DNA of 64,000 nucleotides from Actinomycetes bacterium (lineage in GTDB: Bacteria > Actinomycetota > Acidimicrobiia > Acidimicrobiales > Palsa-688). The position numbers and the translations under genes are program-made. Each line of letters starts with the position of its first letter. The first letter of the stretch is position 1. The notes under the pieces are model-generated. The model was not told the origin of the DNA. It saw only the letters and a program-made list of their open reading frames with translations, and ran no database searches. The DNA lies in NCBI GenBank assembly GCA_021828475.1, contig JAJZIY010000009.1:17407-81406 (forward strand), given 5' to 3'. This document shows, in pieces, positions 51,720-60,625 of this stretch.

Positions 51720-53108
51720 TCACGGCAATCCGTACGCCTCGTAGTGCACACTGGAGCTCGGCGCCCCCATGCGTGTCACCAGGCGCGAGACGGTTGAGAC
51801 GAAACTCTCGGAGCCCGACACGTAGATGTCGCGCTTGCGGAAGTCCGGGACCATCTGGGGCAGTTGCTCCAATTTGACAGACGAGCGCGACCCGACGAGC
51901 TCATGGACACGGCCCCTGCGCCTGGCCACAAGCTCGGCCACTTCGGCCGCCAGCACGAGGTCGTCTTCGCTGCTCGCCCTCAGTACCACGACAGGCTCGC
52001 AGCTCGCAGGCAGGTCCTCGAGCAAGGCGCGCACCGCCGTCACGCCGATGCCACCCGCGATCAGAAGGGCCTTCTTGCGAGTACGGGCGCGCGCTGTGAA
52101 GACGCCGTACGGCCCCTCGATGGCCACCTTGGTGCCGGGCCTCATCCTCGCCAGTGCGGCGGAGAAGTCCCCGAGGCCCTTCACGGTCAGCCTCAGGTGG
52201 GGAGGAGCCGGTTTGGCGGACAGCGTGAAGGGGTGGGCCTGCCACCACATGCCCTTGGTCAGGAACCGCCATTCGAAGAACTGCCCACCCGAGACCGCCA
52301 GGCGGTCGAGGTGACGGCCACGGCAGATCACCGACACCACGTCGGCACTCTCGCGGCGGACCTCCACGACCTCGAGGCGGTGGCGCAGCGAGCGCAGGAT
52401 GGGCAACCCGAAACGGTAGGCCAGGACCAGCCCGGCGGTCAGCAGCCAGAACAGTCCCCACAGGAGCCGGGTCACCGGGTGCCCGACGAACGAAGGGCCG
52501 AGGGCGATGATGTGGGCGAAAGACAATGCCAGGGCCAGGTACATACCCAGATGGAAAGCCCACCAGCGCTCCCGGCGCACGCGGCTGCGGATAGCCCGGG
52601 CGGACACAGTGGCGATGGCCATCATCAGCAAGAACCCGGCCGTCGCCTCGATCATCCAGGGGAAGGTGCCCACGAGGACTCCGACCTCGTGCAGGAACCC
52701 CGCATGGGCAGCCTGGGCGTAGGCCACCACCAGCAGCACGACGTGGGCGACTATCAGCGATATCGGCCAGGGTGCCAGCCGACGGTGCCAACGCAGCAGC
52801 CCGTCCTGGCCGAGCACCCGCTCCACCAGGGGTACCCGGGACACGAGCAGCACCATGACCAGGGCCAGGTAGGTGCCGGCCAGCCCGGTGGCGCCCCCGA
52901 GGAACATGGCCACACCGCCGGAGGCGCGCAGCTCCGAAGCTGTCTCCGAGGTCACAGCCGAAGCGACGGTAGCGCCGAAGCCGATCCCGAGGCCGACGAC
53001 GCTGGCTGTGACCGCCCAGGGCACCGGACCAGGTGCCATGCTCGTACGCCTGCCGTCGGCGCCTTTGCGGCCGGTGCCGGTGGTCGGCGCCATCAAGGTG
53101 GTGGTCAC
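51720..53108 (-). CDS. Ferric-reductase-like transmembrane flavocytochrome
   Basis: 462 aa. Six TM helices with two histidine pairs 13-14 apart for haem b (RWHRRLAPWPISLIVAHVV and FHLGMYLALALSFAH), then a cytoplasmic flavodoxin-reductase unit: FAD motif HPFTLSAKP, NAD(P) motif IAGGIGVTAVRALLEDL, and C-terminal DIYVSGSESFV. Passes electrons from NAD(P)H across the membrane, here likely to the FMN-binding partner. GTG 53108 overlaps the stop of the truncated paralogue (GTGA). Confidence 0.92.
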   Translation of the reverse strand: MTTTLMAPTTGTGRKGADGRRTSMAPGPVPWAVTASVVGLGIGFGATVASAVTSETASELRASGGVAMFLGGATGLAGTYLALVMVLLVSRVPLVERVLGQDGLLRWHRRLAPWPISLIVAHVVLLVVAYAQAAHAGFLHEVGVLVGTFPWMIEATAGFLLMMAIATVSARAIRSRVRRERWWAFHLGMYLALALSFAHIIALGPSFVGHPVTRLLWGLFWLLTAGLVLAYRFGLPILRSLRHRLEVVEVRRESADVVSVICRGRHLDRLAVSGGQFFEWRFLTKGMWWQAHPFTLSAKPAPPHLRLTVKGLGDFSAALARMRPGTKVAIEGPYGVFTARARTRKKALLIAGGIGVTAVRALLEDLPASCEPVVVLRASSEDDLVLAAEVAELVARRRGRVHELVGSRSSVKLEQLPQMVPDFRKRDIYVSGSESFVSTVSRLVTRMGAPSSSVHYEAYGLP

Positions 53109-53554
53109 TGTCGGTCAGCCCTCCCGGCTCGGCGGCGGGGGGCGCGCATGCCTGCCCCGTCCTGCATACCCTCAACGCTATGAAACGGCGGCGCCCCACG
53201 ACGCCAGCAACGGGTAAAGGTTTGGCACAGGTTGCTCATGACACCCCCGGGCGCACCCGCGCCTGTGAGGTTGTCCAGCCAGGTGACGCTGCTCATCAGC
53301 AGGACTTCGACCACGACCAGGTAGGTACCGACCAAGCCGGTGACGCGGCCGGCGCCGCTCAGCCAGGGGCCGGCCCCTTGCACGCTCCGCCACCACATGT
53401 ACACGACCCCGAGGGCACCGAGGGCCACGGCGGCGGCCACCAACGACTCCCGGGTACCCTGGGCGGCGCGCATGTACGGGCGGCTCCCCACTTCGACTAC
53501 GGCGGGCGTCGGGCTCGTCGGGCCGGTGCGCGGGACTGTCTCTGCCAGGGCCAC
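53105..53554 (-). pseudogene. Truncated ferric-reductase-like paralogue
   Basis: 149-codon ORF. GRVTGLVGTYLVVVEVLLMSSVTWLDNLTG aligns with GGATGLAGTYLALVMVLLVSRVPLVERVLG of the next gene, but the frame then runs into unrelated Cys/Arg-rich residues and no haem histidines or reductase domain follow. It therefore looks like the N-terminal two-helix remnant of a duplicated reductase. Its TGA still overlaps the GTG of the intact gene, so it may be translated and act as a coupling ORF. Either a decaying gene or a retained membrane stub. Confidence 0.65.
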
Positions 53555-53676
53555 CCAACGATGCTCGGTGACCCACCTGAGCCCAAGCTGAGGTTTTGGC
53601 TCGGGCCCGCTGAGATCGACCCGTACCCCGACCTGCGGGCGCCCTTGCGGTTGGTCGGACGGCTACGGGGGAACGG

Positions 53677-54813
53677 TCAGGCTTCGACCACGACCAGGGA
53701 ATGGTCGGCGACATTGAGGGCACGAGGCCCGTCCTCGCACGCGACCACGATGTCCTCGATGCGCACACCGTGCTCACCCGGGACATAGATGCCCGGCTCC
53801 ACCGAAAAGGCGTGCCCTGTCCTCAGTACCTCGGTGTTGCCCTCGACCATGTAGGGGCCCTCGTGCTCCTCTAGGCCTATACCGTGGCCGGTACGGTGCA
53901 CGAAGTAGCGGCCGTAACCGGCCTCCTCTATCACCCGCCTGGCAGCGCGGTCGACCTCCTGGCACGCGGTGCCCACCGTGGCCGCTGCCACACCGGCACG
54001 CTGCGCCTCGGCGACCGTCTCGTACACCCTGCGCAATTCGGCCGAAGGCTCGCCTGTCACGACAGTGCGGGTCATGTCGGAGCAGTAACCGTCGAGCGTC
54101 CCGCCGAAGTCGCACACCACCGGCTCCCCTCGTCCGATCACTCGACCGGTGGGCTCGTGGTGCGGGCTGGCGGAGTTCGGGCCGGAAGCGACGATGGAGA
54201 AGTTGGCTCTTTCGTGGCCCTCGGCCAGCAGCCGGCGCCTCACCTCCGCCGAGACCTCGCGTTCGGTCCGTCCGATCAGCGCGATCTCACCGGAGAGCAG
54301 GGCCACCGCCACCCTGTCGGCAGCCGCAGCGGCGCGGGCCAGCGTAGCCACCTCCTCGTCGTCCTTGACAGCCCGCAGCGGCGCGCACACCTGCGACGAG
54401 ACCTCCCAGTCGAAACCCGGTAACAGGCTTTGGAGGCGTAGGACGAAGGTCGCCCAGGTCCGGTCACTCACACCCAGCACCGGGCGCCGTCCGGCACGGG
54501 TGGTGACTGCTCCCCCCACCAGGGTCGCGACAAGACCCACAGGGTCCTCGGACTCGGCCCACGGCCGCACCGTGAAGACATCCGGGCGGGCCATGACCCG
54601 GGGAGCTTCCAGCTGGGGCACCACGAGCACGGGTGTCCCGGCCGCCGGTACCACGAGCATGGTCAGGCGCTCGAGCGGCATGGCCTCGTAACCCGAGAGC
54701 CAGGGCAGGTCCGCCCCCAGGGACAGGAGCAGGACATCGGTCCCCGCGACCGACATGGCTCGGCGCGCCTGCTCGAGGCGCGCACCGAAGGGGGGGCCGG
54801 TCTGGGGGCTCAC
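53677..54813 (-). CDS. M24-family Xaa-Pro aminopeptidase
   Basis: 378 aa. Creatinase-like N-domain, then pita-bread fold with five metal ligands: Asp/Asp in VVCDFGGTLDGYCSDMTRT, His in HRTGHGIGLEEHEGP, Glu in FSVEPGIYV and Glu in RIEDIVV. Removes N-terminal residues before proline, probably cytosolic. GTG 54813 overlaps the LipA stop (GTGA), so it is the last gene of the lpdA-E2-lipBA run; the longer track N-terminus is antisense to lipA. Confidence 0.93.
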   Translation of the reverse strand: MSPQTGPPFGARLEQARRAMSVAGTDVLLLSLGADLPWLSGYEAMPLERLTMLVVPAAGTPVLVVPQLEAPRVMARPDVFTVRPWAESEDPVGLVATLVGGAVTTRAGRRPVLGVSDRTWATFVLRLQSLLPGFDWEVSSQVCAPLRAVKDDEEVATLARAAAAADRVAVALLSGEIALIGRTEREVSAEVRRRLLAEGHERANFSIVASGPNSASPHHEPTGRVIGRGEPVVCDFGGTLDGYCSDMTRTVVTGEPSAELRRVYETVAEAQRAGVAAATVGTACQEVDRAARRVIEEAGYGRYFVHRTGHGIGLEEHEGPYMVEGNTEVLRTGHAFSVEPGIYVPGEHGVRIEDIVVACEDGPRALNVADHSLVVVEA

Positions 54814-56567
54814 CCGGCTGCTGCCGTGGAAGGGAGCTGGGCCGCCTGGCGGGCGTGGTAGCTCGAACGGGTCAACGGCGAGGCGACAACCTGGCGCAGT
54901 CCGAGGCGCCGCCCGGTGTCGGCGATCCGACGGAACTCGTCGGGCGAGTACCACCGGGTCACCGGTAGGTGCTTGGCACTGGGCCGCAGGTACTGGCCGA
55001 CCGTTACGATGCTCACCCCGATGGCGGCCAGGTCGGCGAAGACGCCGTAGAGCTCGTCCTCGGTCTCCCCGAGGCCCACCATGAGGCCTGATTTGGCAAC
55101 CAGACCGGCGCCTACTGCCCGCGAGAGGACGGCCAGACTGCGGGTGTACGAAGCAGACGGCCTCACAGCTCGCTGGAGGCGTGGGACGGTCTCCACGTTG
55201 TGGTTGAGCACGTCCGGCCGGCGCTCGAAGATCGTGGCCAGCGAAGTCGGGTCGCCCTTGCAGTCCGACACGAGCACCTCGACGGCGGTGGCCGGGCACC
55301 TCGACCGCACTGCCTCGATCGTGGCGGCGAAACCTGAGGCACCCCCGTCCGCCAGGTCGTCGCGCGCCACGCAGGTGATCACCGCGTGCGCCAGCCCGAG
55401 ACGGGCGACCGCCTCGGCGACCCGTTGGGGCTCACCCGGGTCCAGGGGTAGGGGCTTGGCCGTGCTCACCTGGCAGAAGCCGCAGGCACGGGTGCAGTGC
55501 TCCCCGTTGATCATGAAGGTCGCCGTGCCGTCGGCCCAGCACTCGAAGATGTTGGGACAGCCCGCCTCTTCGCAGACCGTGGCCAGGCCGAGACCATGGA
55601 CGGTCTTGTGCAGGGAGCGGTAGCCGGTGCCCATGTCAGCCCTGGCCCTCAGCCATTCCGGCTTGCGGGACCGCACCGCCAGCGCGGCCCCGGGGTCGAC
55701 GCCGGCGGCGGCGAGCCGGCCCAGCAGACGTACCGGTTGCGCTTCGTCACGGCTCCGGGACAGCGGGTCGACGGCCCGTGGGGCCAAGGCACCGACCGAG
55801 CCCTCGGCGGGATCTGGGGTGCCGGCCACCCGGCCACTCCCGCTGGCCGCGGCGGCGCGAGCACCCGTGCCACCGGACAGCCAGCAGTCCTGGCGCTCGA
55901 CTTTCCTCCCGCTACCCCACCGTCGCGCCGCCAGGTCGAAGAAAGTCCCGACCACCTCCGCCATGGGCGCCTCGGCTCCCTCGGCCGCCATCGAGGTGAC
56001 CGCCTTGCCGACGATCCCGCAGGGGACGATGTGCTCGAACATCGACATGTCGGTGCCGACATTGAGAGCGAAACCGTGCATCGTGCGCTGGCGGCTGTGC
56101 CTGGCCCCGATCGCGCATATCTTGCGGGGCTGCGGCCCGTCCGCGTCCAGCCAGACGCCCGGGTAGCCGGGCAGCCGGCCTGCACCCGGCAGACCCAGCT
56201 CGGCCAGCGCGTCGATGACCAGTTGCTCGAGCTCGTGCACGTAGGCCGGGGTCGCACCCGGACCGCTGAGCACCGACAGCACCGGGTAGCCAACGAGCTG
56301 GCCCGGGCCGTGGTAGGTGATGTCCCCGCCCCTGTCGGCCTTGACGAGCTCGGCCCCCACGCTCCCGGGGTCGACGAGCATGTGCTCCGGTTTGGCCCTT
56401 GCGCCTGCCGTGTACACATGGGAGTGCTCCAGCAACAGCAACCAATCGTCGGCGCCCGGCCCAGCCGCCCACAGGGCCCGCTGCAGGGCGTGCGCGTCGC
56501 GGTAAGCGACGCGGTCACCCAGCCAACGTAGCCGCAGTGTGCGGCCGTGGTTGAGCCTGAAGCTCAA
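54810..56567 (-). CDS. lipB-lipA: LipB-LipA fusion: octanoyltransferase plus lipoyl synthase
   Basis: 585 aa in one uninterrupted frame. LipB half (1-215): HSHVYTAGARAKPEHML, DRGGDITYHGPGQLVGYP, KICAIGARHSRQRTMHGFALN, catalytic Cys in VPCGIVGKAVTSM. An Ala/Gly/Arg-rich linker of about 70 residues leads to LipA (290-585): auxiliary cluster CEEAGCPNIFEC, radical SAM CTRACGFC, and terminal SSYHA with the Ser ligand. Together they attach octanoate and insert sulfur to make lipoyl groups. Start TTG 56567 is the first after the E2 stop; poor Shine-Dalgarno. Internal initiation of LipA cannot be excluded. Confidence 0.93.
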   Translation of the reverse strand: MSFRLNHGRTLRLRWLGDRVAYRDAHALQRALWAAGPGADDWLLLLEHSHVYTAGARAKPEHMLVDPGSVGAELVKADRGGDITYHGPGQLVGYPVLSVLSGPGATPAYVHELEQLVIDALAELGLPGAGRLPGYPGVWLDADGPQPRKICAIGARHSRQRTMHGFALNVGTDMSMFEHIVPCGIVGKAVTSMAAEGAEAPMAEVVGTFFDLAARRWGSGRKVERQDCWLSGGTGARAAAASGSGRVAGTPDPAEGSVGALAPRAVDPLSRSRDEAQPVRLLGRLAAAGVDPGAALAVRSRKPEWLRARADMGTGYRSLHKTVHGLGLATVCEEAGCPNIFECWADGTATFMINGEHCTRACGFCQVSTAKPLPLDPGEPQRVAEAVARLGLAHAVITCVARDDLADGGASGFAATIEAVRSRCPATAVEVLVSDCKGDPTSLATIFERRPDVLNHNVETVPRLQRAVRPSASYTRSLAVLSRAVGAGLVAKSGLMVGLGETEDELYGVFADLAAIGVSIVTVGQYLRPSAKHLPVTRWYSPDEFRRIADTGRRLGLRQVVASPLTRSSYHARQAAQLPSTAAAG

Positions 56568-56577
56568 GCCGGGGCGC

Positions 56578-58017
56578 TCACAGCTCGGCGGCCCAGTCCC
56601 GGCTCTGGAGGATGTCGCGCACCTTGGCCATGAACGCGGCGGCGTAGGCGCCGTCCACAGCGCGGTGGTCCCAGGACATGACCAGGTTGCCCACCGGGTG
56701 AACAGCGATCCCGTCGGAACCGTCCGGCAATTGCACTGCCACCGGGCGCTTCTTGACACCGTCGGTCGACAGGATGGCGACCTGGGGCTGGTTGATGACC
56801 GGCACCGTGATGAGGGTGCCGAAGCCCCCGGCGTTCGTCAGCGTGAAAGTGCCGCCCGAGATGTCGTCCATCGTCAGGCGCTTGCCCCTCGCCCTCGACG
56901 CCAACCCGAATATGTCACGAGCAAGCCCGCGCAGGCGCTTTTCCTCGGCCCGGTGGACCACAGGTACCAGCAGCCCCTCGAAGTCCAGGTCCACTGCGAC
57001 ACCCAGGTTGACCTCGGAATGCACTATCAGCTCGTCCTCACCGACCGAGGAGTTGAGGTAGGGCCACTCGGCGAGGGCGTCCACGACCGCCCGGGCGATG
57101 AAAGGTAGGTAGGTCAGGCTGAAGCCCTCGGCCGCCTTGAACTTCTCCCGCTGGGACAGACGGACTTTCTCCACAGCGGAGTAGTCCACCTCGACCGCGA
57201 CCATCGTGTGGGCCGATGTGTGCTTCGAGCGGACCATGTGCTCGGCCGTGCGCCGACGGATGTTGGTGAAGGGGACGATGGTGTCGCGCTCACCGGGCCG
57301 CGGCGCCGGGACCGTAGGGGCGACGCTCGCCGGCGGGGTGTAGGAGGGTGCCTGGGGCGCCGGTGCCCGGGCCACGACAGCCCCGCCATTGCTCGACACG
57401 GCCGCAGCGGCCGGGCCGGCGCCGGCACCACGGCGCTCGATGGCAGCCATCACGTCGTCCCGGGTGATGCGCCCGCCCGCTCCGGTGCCTGGGATTTCCG
57501 CCGGGTCGAGCCCGTTCTCGGCGATCAACCGGCGCACGACCGGGGATAGCAGCTTTGCCGACCCGAGCCCGCCCGCAGCGGGGCGGCCGGCGGCCTGGCC
57601 ACCCGGCGCGCCTTGCGCAGCGGGGGCCGTCTCGGACGTGCCGGCCGTCTGCCCGGCCACCCCCAGAGGCTCCGCTTGCGCCTCCATCTGCCCTGGTGCC
57701 ACCGCTAGCGCTTGCTCCGGCGGCGCCGGCTCGCTGACTTGGGGCGACGGGACGCTGTCGGCAGCACTTGCGTCGAGCCCGGCCGCGTCGCCGACAACCG
57801 CCAGTTTGGTACCGACGGAGACCGTCTCACCCTCGGGTACGAGGATCTCGGTGACCGTCCCGCTCACGGGCGAGGGGACCTCCGAGTCGACCTTGTCAGT
57901 CGAGACCTCGAACAGGACCTCGTCCTCGGCGACGGCGTCGCCAACCTGCTTGTGCCACTTGGTGATGGTGCCTTCGGTGACCGTCTCACCGAGCTGGGGC
58001 ATCGTGATGTCAGCCAA
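56578..58017 (-). CDS. sucB: 2-oxo acid dehydrogenase E2 (dihydrolipoyl acyltransferase)
   Basis: 479 aa. One lipoyl domain (MPQLGETVTEGTITKW, lipoyl-Lys in STDKVDSEVPSP near 41), Ala/Pro linker, E1/E3-binding domain (LLSPVVRRLIAENGLDPAEIPGTGAGGRITRDDVMAAI) and catalytic domain ending in SWDHRAVDGAYAAAFM. Could serve 2-oxoglutarate, pyruvate or branched-chain dehydrogenase; no E1 gene is present to decide. TTG 58017 follows GAGG at eight bases and overlaps lpdA by 8 bases. Confidence 0.92.
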   Translation of the reverse strand: MADITMPQLGETVTEGTITKWHKQVGDAVAEDEVLFEVSTDKVDSEVPSPVSGTVTEILVPEGETVSVGTKLAVVGDAAGLDASAADSVPSPQVSEPAPPEQALAVAPGQMEAQAEPLGVAGQTAGTSETAPAAQGAPGGQAAGRPAAGGLGSAKLLSPVVRRLIAENGLDPAEIPGTGAGGRITRDDVMAAIERRGAGAGPAAAAVSSNGGAVVARAPAPQAPSYTPPASVAPTVPAPRPGERDTIVPFTNIRRRTAEHMVRSKHTSAHTMVAVEVDYSAVEKVRLSQREKFKAAEGFSLTYLPFIARAVVDALAEWPYLNSSVGEDELIVHSEVNLGVAVDLDFEGLLVPVVHRAEEKRLRGLARDIFGLASRARGKRLTMDDISGGTFTLTNAGGFGTLITVPVINQPQVAILSTDGVKKRPVAVQLPDGSDGIAVHPVGNLVMSWDHRAVDGAYAAAFMAKVRDILQSRDWAAEL

Positions 58018-59455
58018 CGTGAAGACCTCTTCCAGCCAGGGCGAGCATGGTCTCGCCGAAAACCTCGGACAGTGATGGGTGCGGTTGCACGAACTGGGCG
58101 ACCTCGTCTGCGGTGGCCTCCCAGTTGACGGCCAGGTAGCCCTGGCCGAGCTGCTCGGTGACCCACGGGCCGGCCATGTGCACCCCGAGGATGCGACCGG
58201 CACGACCGTCCGGCAGCTTCTCGGCGATGAGCTTGACCACACCTTCGGTCTCGCCGATTATCGCGGCACGGCCATTGCCGACGAACGGGTCTTTCTTGGT
58301 CACCACGTCGTAACCGGCCTCTCGGGCCGCGTCCTCGGACAACCCGGCGAAGGCCACCTCCGGGAAGGTGTAGACGCACCAGGGCACCTTGTCGTAGTCG
58401 ACCGGGACGGGGTCCTTGCCGAGCAGTTGGTCGACGACGACCATGGCCTCGGCGAAGCCTACGTGGGCCAGGCCCGGCGTGGCGACAAGGTCGCCGATCG
58501 CCCACACGCCCTCGGCGCTCGTCTGGAGGAGGTCGTCCACCTTCACGAAACCACGCTCGTCCACCTCCACACCGCACCCCGGGGCGACCAGGTTGTCGCT
58601 GTAGGGCCGGCGGCCGACCGATACGACCACGGCCTCCACCACCACGGCCTCCTCCCCGCCCTGGGGGCTCGAGTAGCGGACCGCCGTGCTGGCGCCGTCC
58701 GCCGCCGGCTCGTGCCCCTGGACCCGGACGCCCGTCTTGATGTCGATGCCCCGTTTGGCGAAGGACTTGACCACAACGGCCGTCACATCCTTGTCGACCC
58801 CGGGAAGGATGCTCGGTAGCGCCTCGAGGACAGTCACCTTGACACCCATGTCGGACAGCATCGACGCGAACTCGCAGCCGATGGCGCCCCCACCTATCAC
58901 GGCCGCCGTGGCCGGGAGCCGCTCCATGTCGAGCACCTCGTCGCTGGTGAGCACGAACCTGCCGTCCACCTCGAAGCCCGGTATCGTCCTCGGCACCGAA
59001 CCGGCCGCGAGCAGCACGGCCGGCGCCGTGACCTCGGTGACCGACCCGTCAGCGGCCTCGACTCTCACGACGCGGCCGGGCTGGAGCGAACCCGTACCGG
59101 CGAACGTGGTCACCTTGCACTTCTTGAGCAGGCCCTGCAGGCCCTTGTGCTGCGTGTCGATCACCTTGCGCTTGCGGACCTGGGTCGCCGAGAAGTCGAC
59201 GGTCACGCCCTCGACGCCGACCCCGAACTCCTTGGCGCCCTTGACGGTACGGTAGACGGCGGCCGTCTCGAGGAGCTCCTTGGCGGGGATACACCCTCGG
59301 TGCAGGCACGTCCCGCCGACCTTGTCCTTTTCGACCAGGGCCACCCGCAGGCCCTTGCGGCCGCCGTAGAGCGCGGCAGCGTAACCGCCGGGCCCGCCGC
59401 CGACGACGACCACGTCGAAAGACTGTTCCTGCGAAGACTGGGCCGTAGGGACCAC
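58010..59455 (-). CDS. lpdA: Dihydrolipoyl dehydrogenase
   Basis: 481 aa. E3 flavoenzyme reoxidising dihydrolipoamide. FAD motif VVVVGGGPGGYAAALYGGRKG, redox disulfide GGTCLHRGCIPAKELL, NAD motif AAVIGGGAIGCEFASMLSDMG, and dimer-interface HPHPSLSE-like end (VQPHPSLSEVFGE) with catalytic His. Start among adjacent GTG codons at 59458/59455 is uncertain; AAAGG overlaps them. TAGTGT about 20 bases upstream may be the -10. First gene of the lipoate-complex operon. Confidence 0.94.
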   Translation of the reverse strand: MVPTAQSSQEQSFDVVVVGGGPGGYAAALYGGRKGLRVALVEKDKVGGTCLHRGCIPAKELLETAAVYRTVKGAKEFGVGVEGVTVDFSATQVRKRKVIDTQHKGLQGLLKKCKVTTFAGTGSLQPGRVVRVEAADGSVTEVTAPAVLLAAGSVPRTIPGFEVDGRFVLTSDEVLDMERLPATAAVIGGGAIGCEFASMLSDMGVKVTVLEALPSILPGVDKDVTAVVVKSFAKRGIDIKTGVRVQGHEPAADGASTAVRYSSPQGGEEAVVVEAVVVSVGRRPYSDNLVAPGCGVEVDERGFVKVDDLLQTSAEGVWAIGDLVATPGLAHVGFAEAMVVVDQLLGKDPVPVDYDKVPWCVYTFPEVAFAGLSEDAAREAGYDVVTKKDPFVGNGRAAIIGETEGVVKLIAEKLPDGRAGRILGVHMAGPWVTEQLGQGYLAVNWEATADEVAQFVQPHPSLSEVFGETMLALAGRGLHVG

Positions 59456-59589
59456 CACCTTTCTTGCTGCGCCCACACTAGGCCCGACCACGCCTGCGTG
59501 GCCTGTGGCACCCAGTGAAGGGTGCCACAACGGTGCACCTGATGGCCAGCGTCATGCGCCCCTGGCAACGAGGGCGCTTGGCCTGTCGT

Positions 59590-59599
59590 CCCCCCCCCC
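59590..59599. repeat. Run of ten C in the promoter gap
   Basis: C10 lies 20 bases upstream of the TAGGTT box of the lipoprotein gene, near the expected -35 position. Homopolymer slippage here could change expression. Confidence 0.7.
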
Positions 59600-59619
59600 A
59601 CGACCCTCGGGTCACTCGG

Positions 59620-59625
59620 TAGGTT
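59620..59625 (+). promoter_or_regulatory. -10 box TAGGTT of the substrate-binding lipoprotein
   Basis: TAGGTT-GTGTGGCC-ATG, eight bases from hexamer to start; no ribosome-binding site. Confidence 0.45.
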
Positions 59626-59633
59626 GTGTGGCC

Positions 59634-60605
59634 ATGCCCTCTCTGGCCGCGACCCGGGCCGGCCGGGCAGGCCGGCGTGCCGCCACCTCAGCCTCGCTCG
59701 CCCTCCTGGCGGCAGCCCTGAGCGCTGCCACGACCGCTTGCGGAGGTCCCTCCGCCGCAACGGTGGGCTCCTCGGGCGCAGGCCATGCCGGCAAGGGCGG
59801 GCCGGCGACCGACGCAGCACCGCGCTCCAAACGGCTCGAGGTCGTCGCCTCCGCCTACCCGCTGGCCCAGCTGCTCTCCTACATCGGCGGACGCGACGTC
59901 AAGGTGGTCGACCTGGCCGGCCCGGGCGTTCAGCCCCAGGGCCTGCACCTGAGCCGGGCCCAAGCCCGGACGGTGGCGTCGGCGCCGCTTGTCGTGGACG
60001 TCGGCGACGGCTACCAGCCCGCCGTGGAGCACGCCGCTGCCAGTTCCGGGCACGAGCTGGCCCTGCTCAGTGTTGCGTCGCCCCACGTGGCCCGCCCCTA
60101 CCAGTTCTGGCTTGACCCGTCGCTCATGGCCCGGGCGGCCACCGCCGCCGCTGCGGCCATGTCCCGGCTCGACCCCGCTGCGGCGCGCCGGTTCGACAAC
60201 GGTGCCCTCGACTTCCAGTCCGTTGCCAGCTCGCTCAGTTCCGACCTGCAGAGCAACTTCTCGGCCTGCACCCGCCAGACCTTCGTCACCGAGGACGACG
60301 CCTTCGCCAGGATGGCTTCGGCTTTCGGGCTCACGGATGTGGCAGTCAGCCGCAGCGGCATCGCGGCAGCGACCAGCACCGTACGCAGCCTGTCGCTGCC
60401 CGCCGTCTTCGCCGAGGCCGGCAATCCCTCGGGACTGGTACGCAGCGTCGCCAGACGGACCGGGGCCCGGGTGGCCTCGCTCGATCCCCTCGAGGTTGCG
60501 CCCGAGCCCGGCGCAACCGCCCTCAGCTACTTCGCCGTGATGGAGCAGAACCTGACCAACCTCGAGGGCCCACTGGCGTGCGACACCTCGGGGAGCTTCT
60601 CATGA
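59634..60605 (+). CDS. ZnuA/TroA-like substrate-binding lipoprotein, orphan
   Basis: 323 aa. Signal with lipobox ATTAC; then VVASAYPLAQLLSYIGGRDVKVVDLAGPGVQPQGLHLSRAQARTVASAPLVV, the layout of cluster A-I metal-binding proteins. The usual DPHxWLDP appears as RPYQFWLDP and only GLHL keeps a likely ligand His, so the site is altered and metal specificity is doubtful. No permease or ATPase gene adjoins. ATG 59634 fits the signal peptide and the TAGGTT box. Its 3' end lies in a 20-bp duplication creating overlapping mini-ORFs. Confidence 0.8.
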   Translation: MPSLAATRAGRAGRRAATSASLALLAAALSAATTACGGPSAATVGSSGAGHAGKGGPATDAAPRSKRLEVVASAYPLAQLLSYIGGRDVKVVDLAGPGVQPQGLHLSRAQARTVASAPLVVDVGDGYQPAVEHAAASSGHELALLSVASPHVARPYQFWLDPSLMARAATAAAAAMSRLDPAAARRFDNGALDFQSVASSLSSDLQSNFSACTRQTFVTEDDAFARMASAFGLTDVAVSRSGIAAATSTVRSLSLPAVFAEAGNPSGLVRSVARRTGARVASLDPLEVAPEPGATALSYFAVMEQNLTNLEGPLACDTSGSFS

Positions 60606-60625
60606 CCTCGGGCTGCTTCTCATGA
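60586..60625. repeat. 20-bp tandem duplication across the lipoprotein stop
   Basis: CCTCGGGGAGCTTCTCATGA (60586-60605) and CCTCGGGCTGCTTCTCATGA (60606-60625), 18 of 20 identical, each ending in ATGA. The period is not a multiple of three. Confidence 0.9.
60602..60625 (+). CDS. 7-codon mini-ORF in an ATGA relay
   Basis: ATG overlaps the lipoprotein stop (ATGA), encodes MTSGCFS and ends in a TGA overlapping the next ATG. Its only likely role is to pass ribosomes by termination-reinitiation. Confidence 0.35.
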   Translation: MTSGCFS

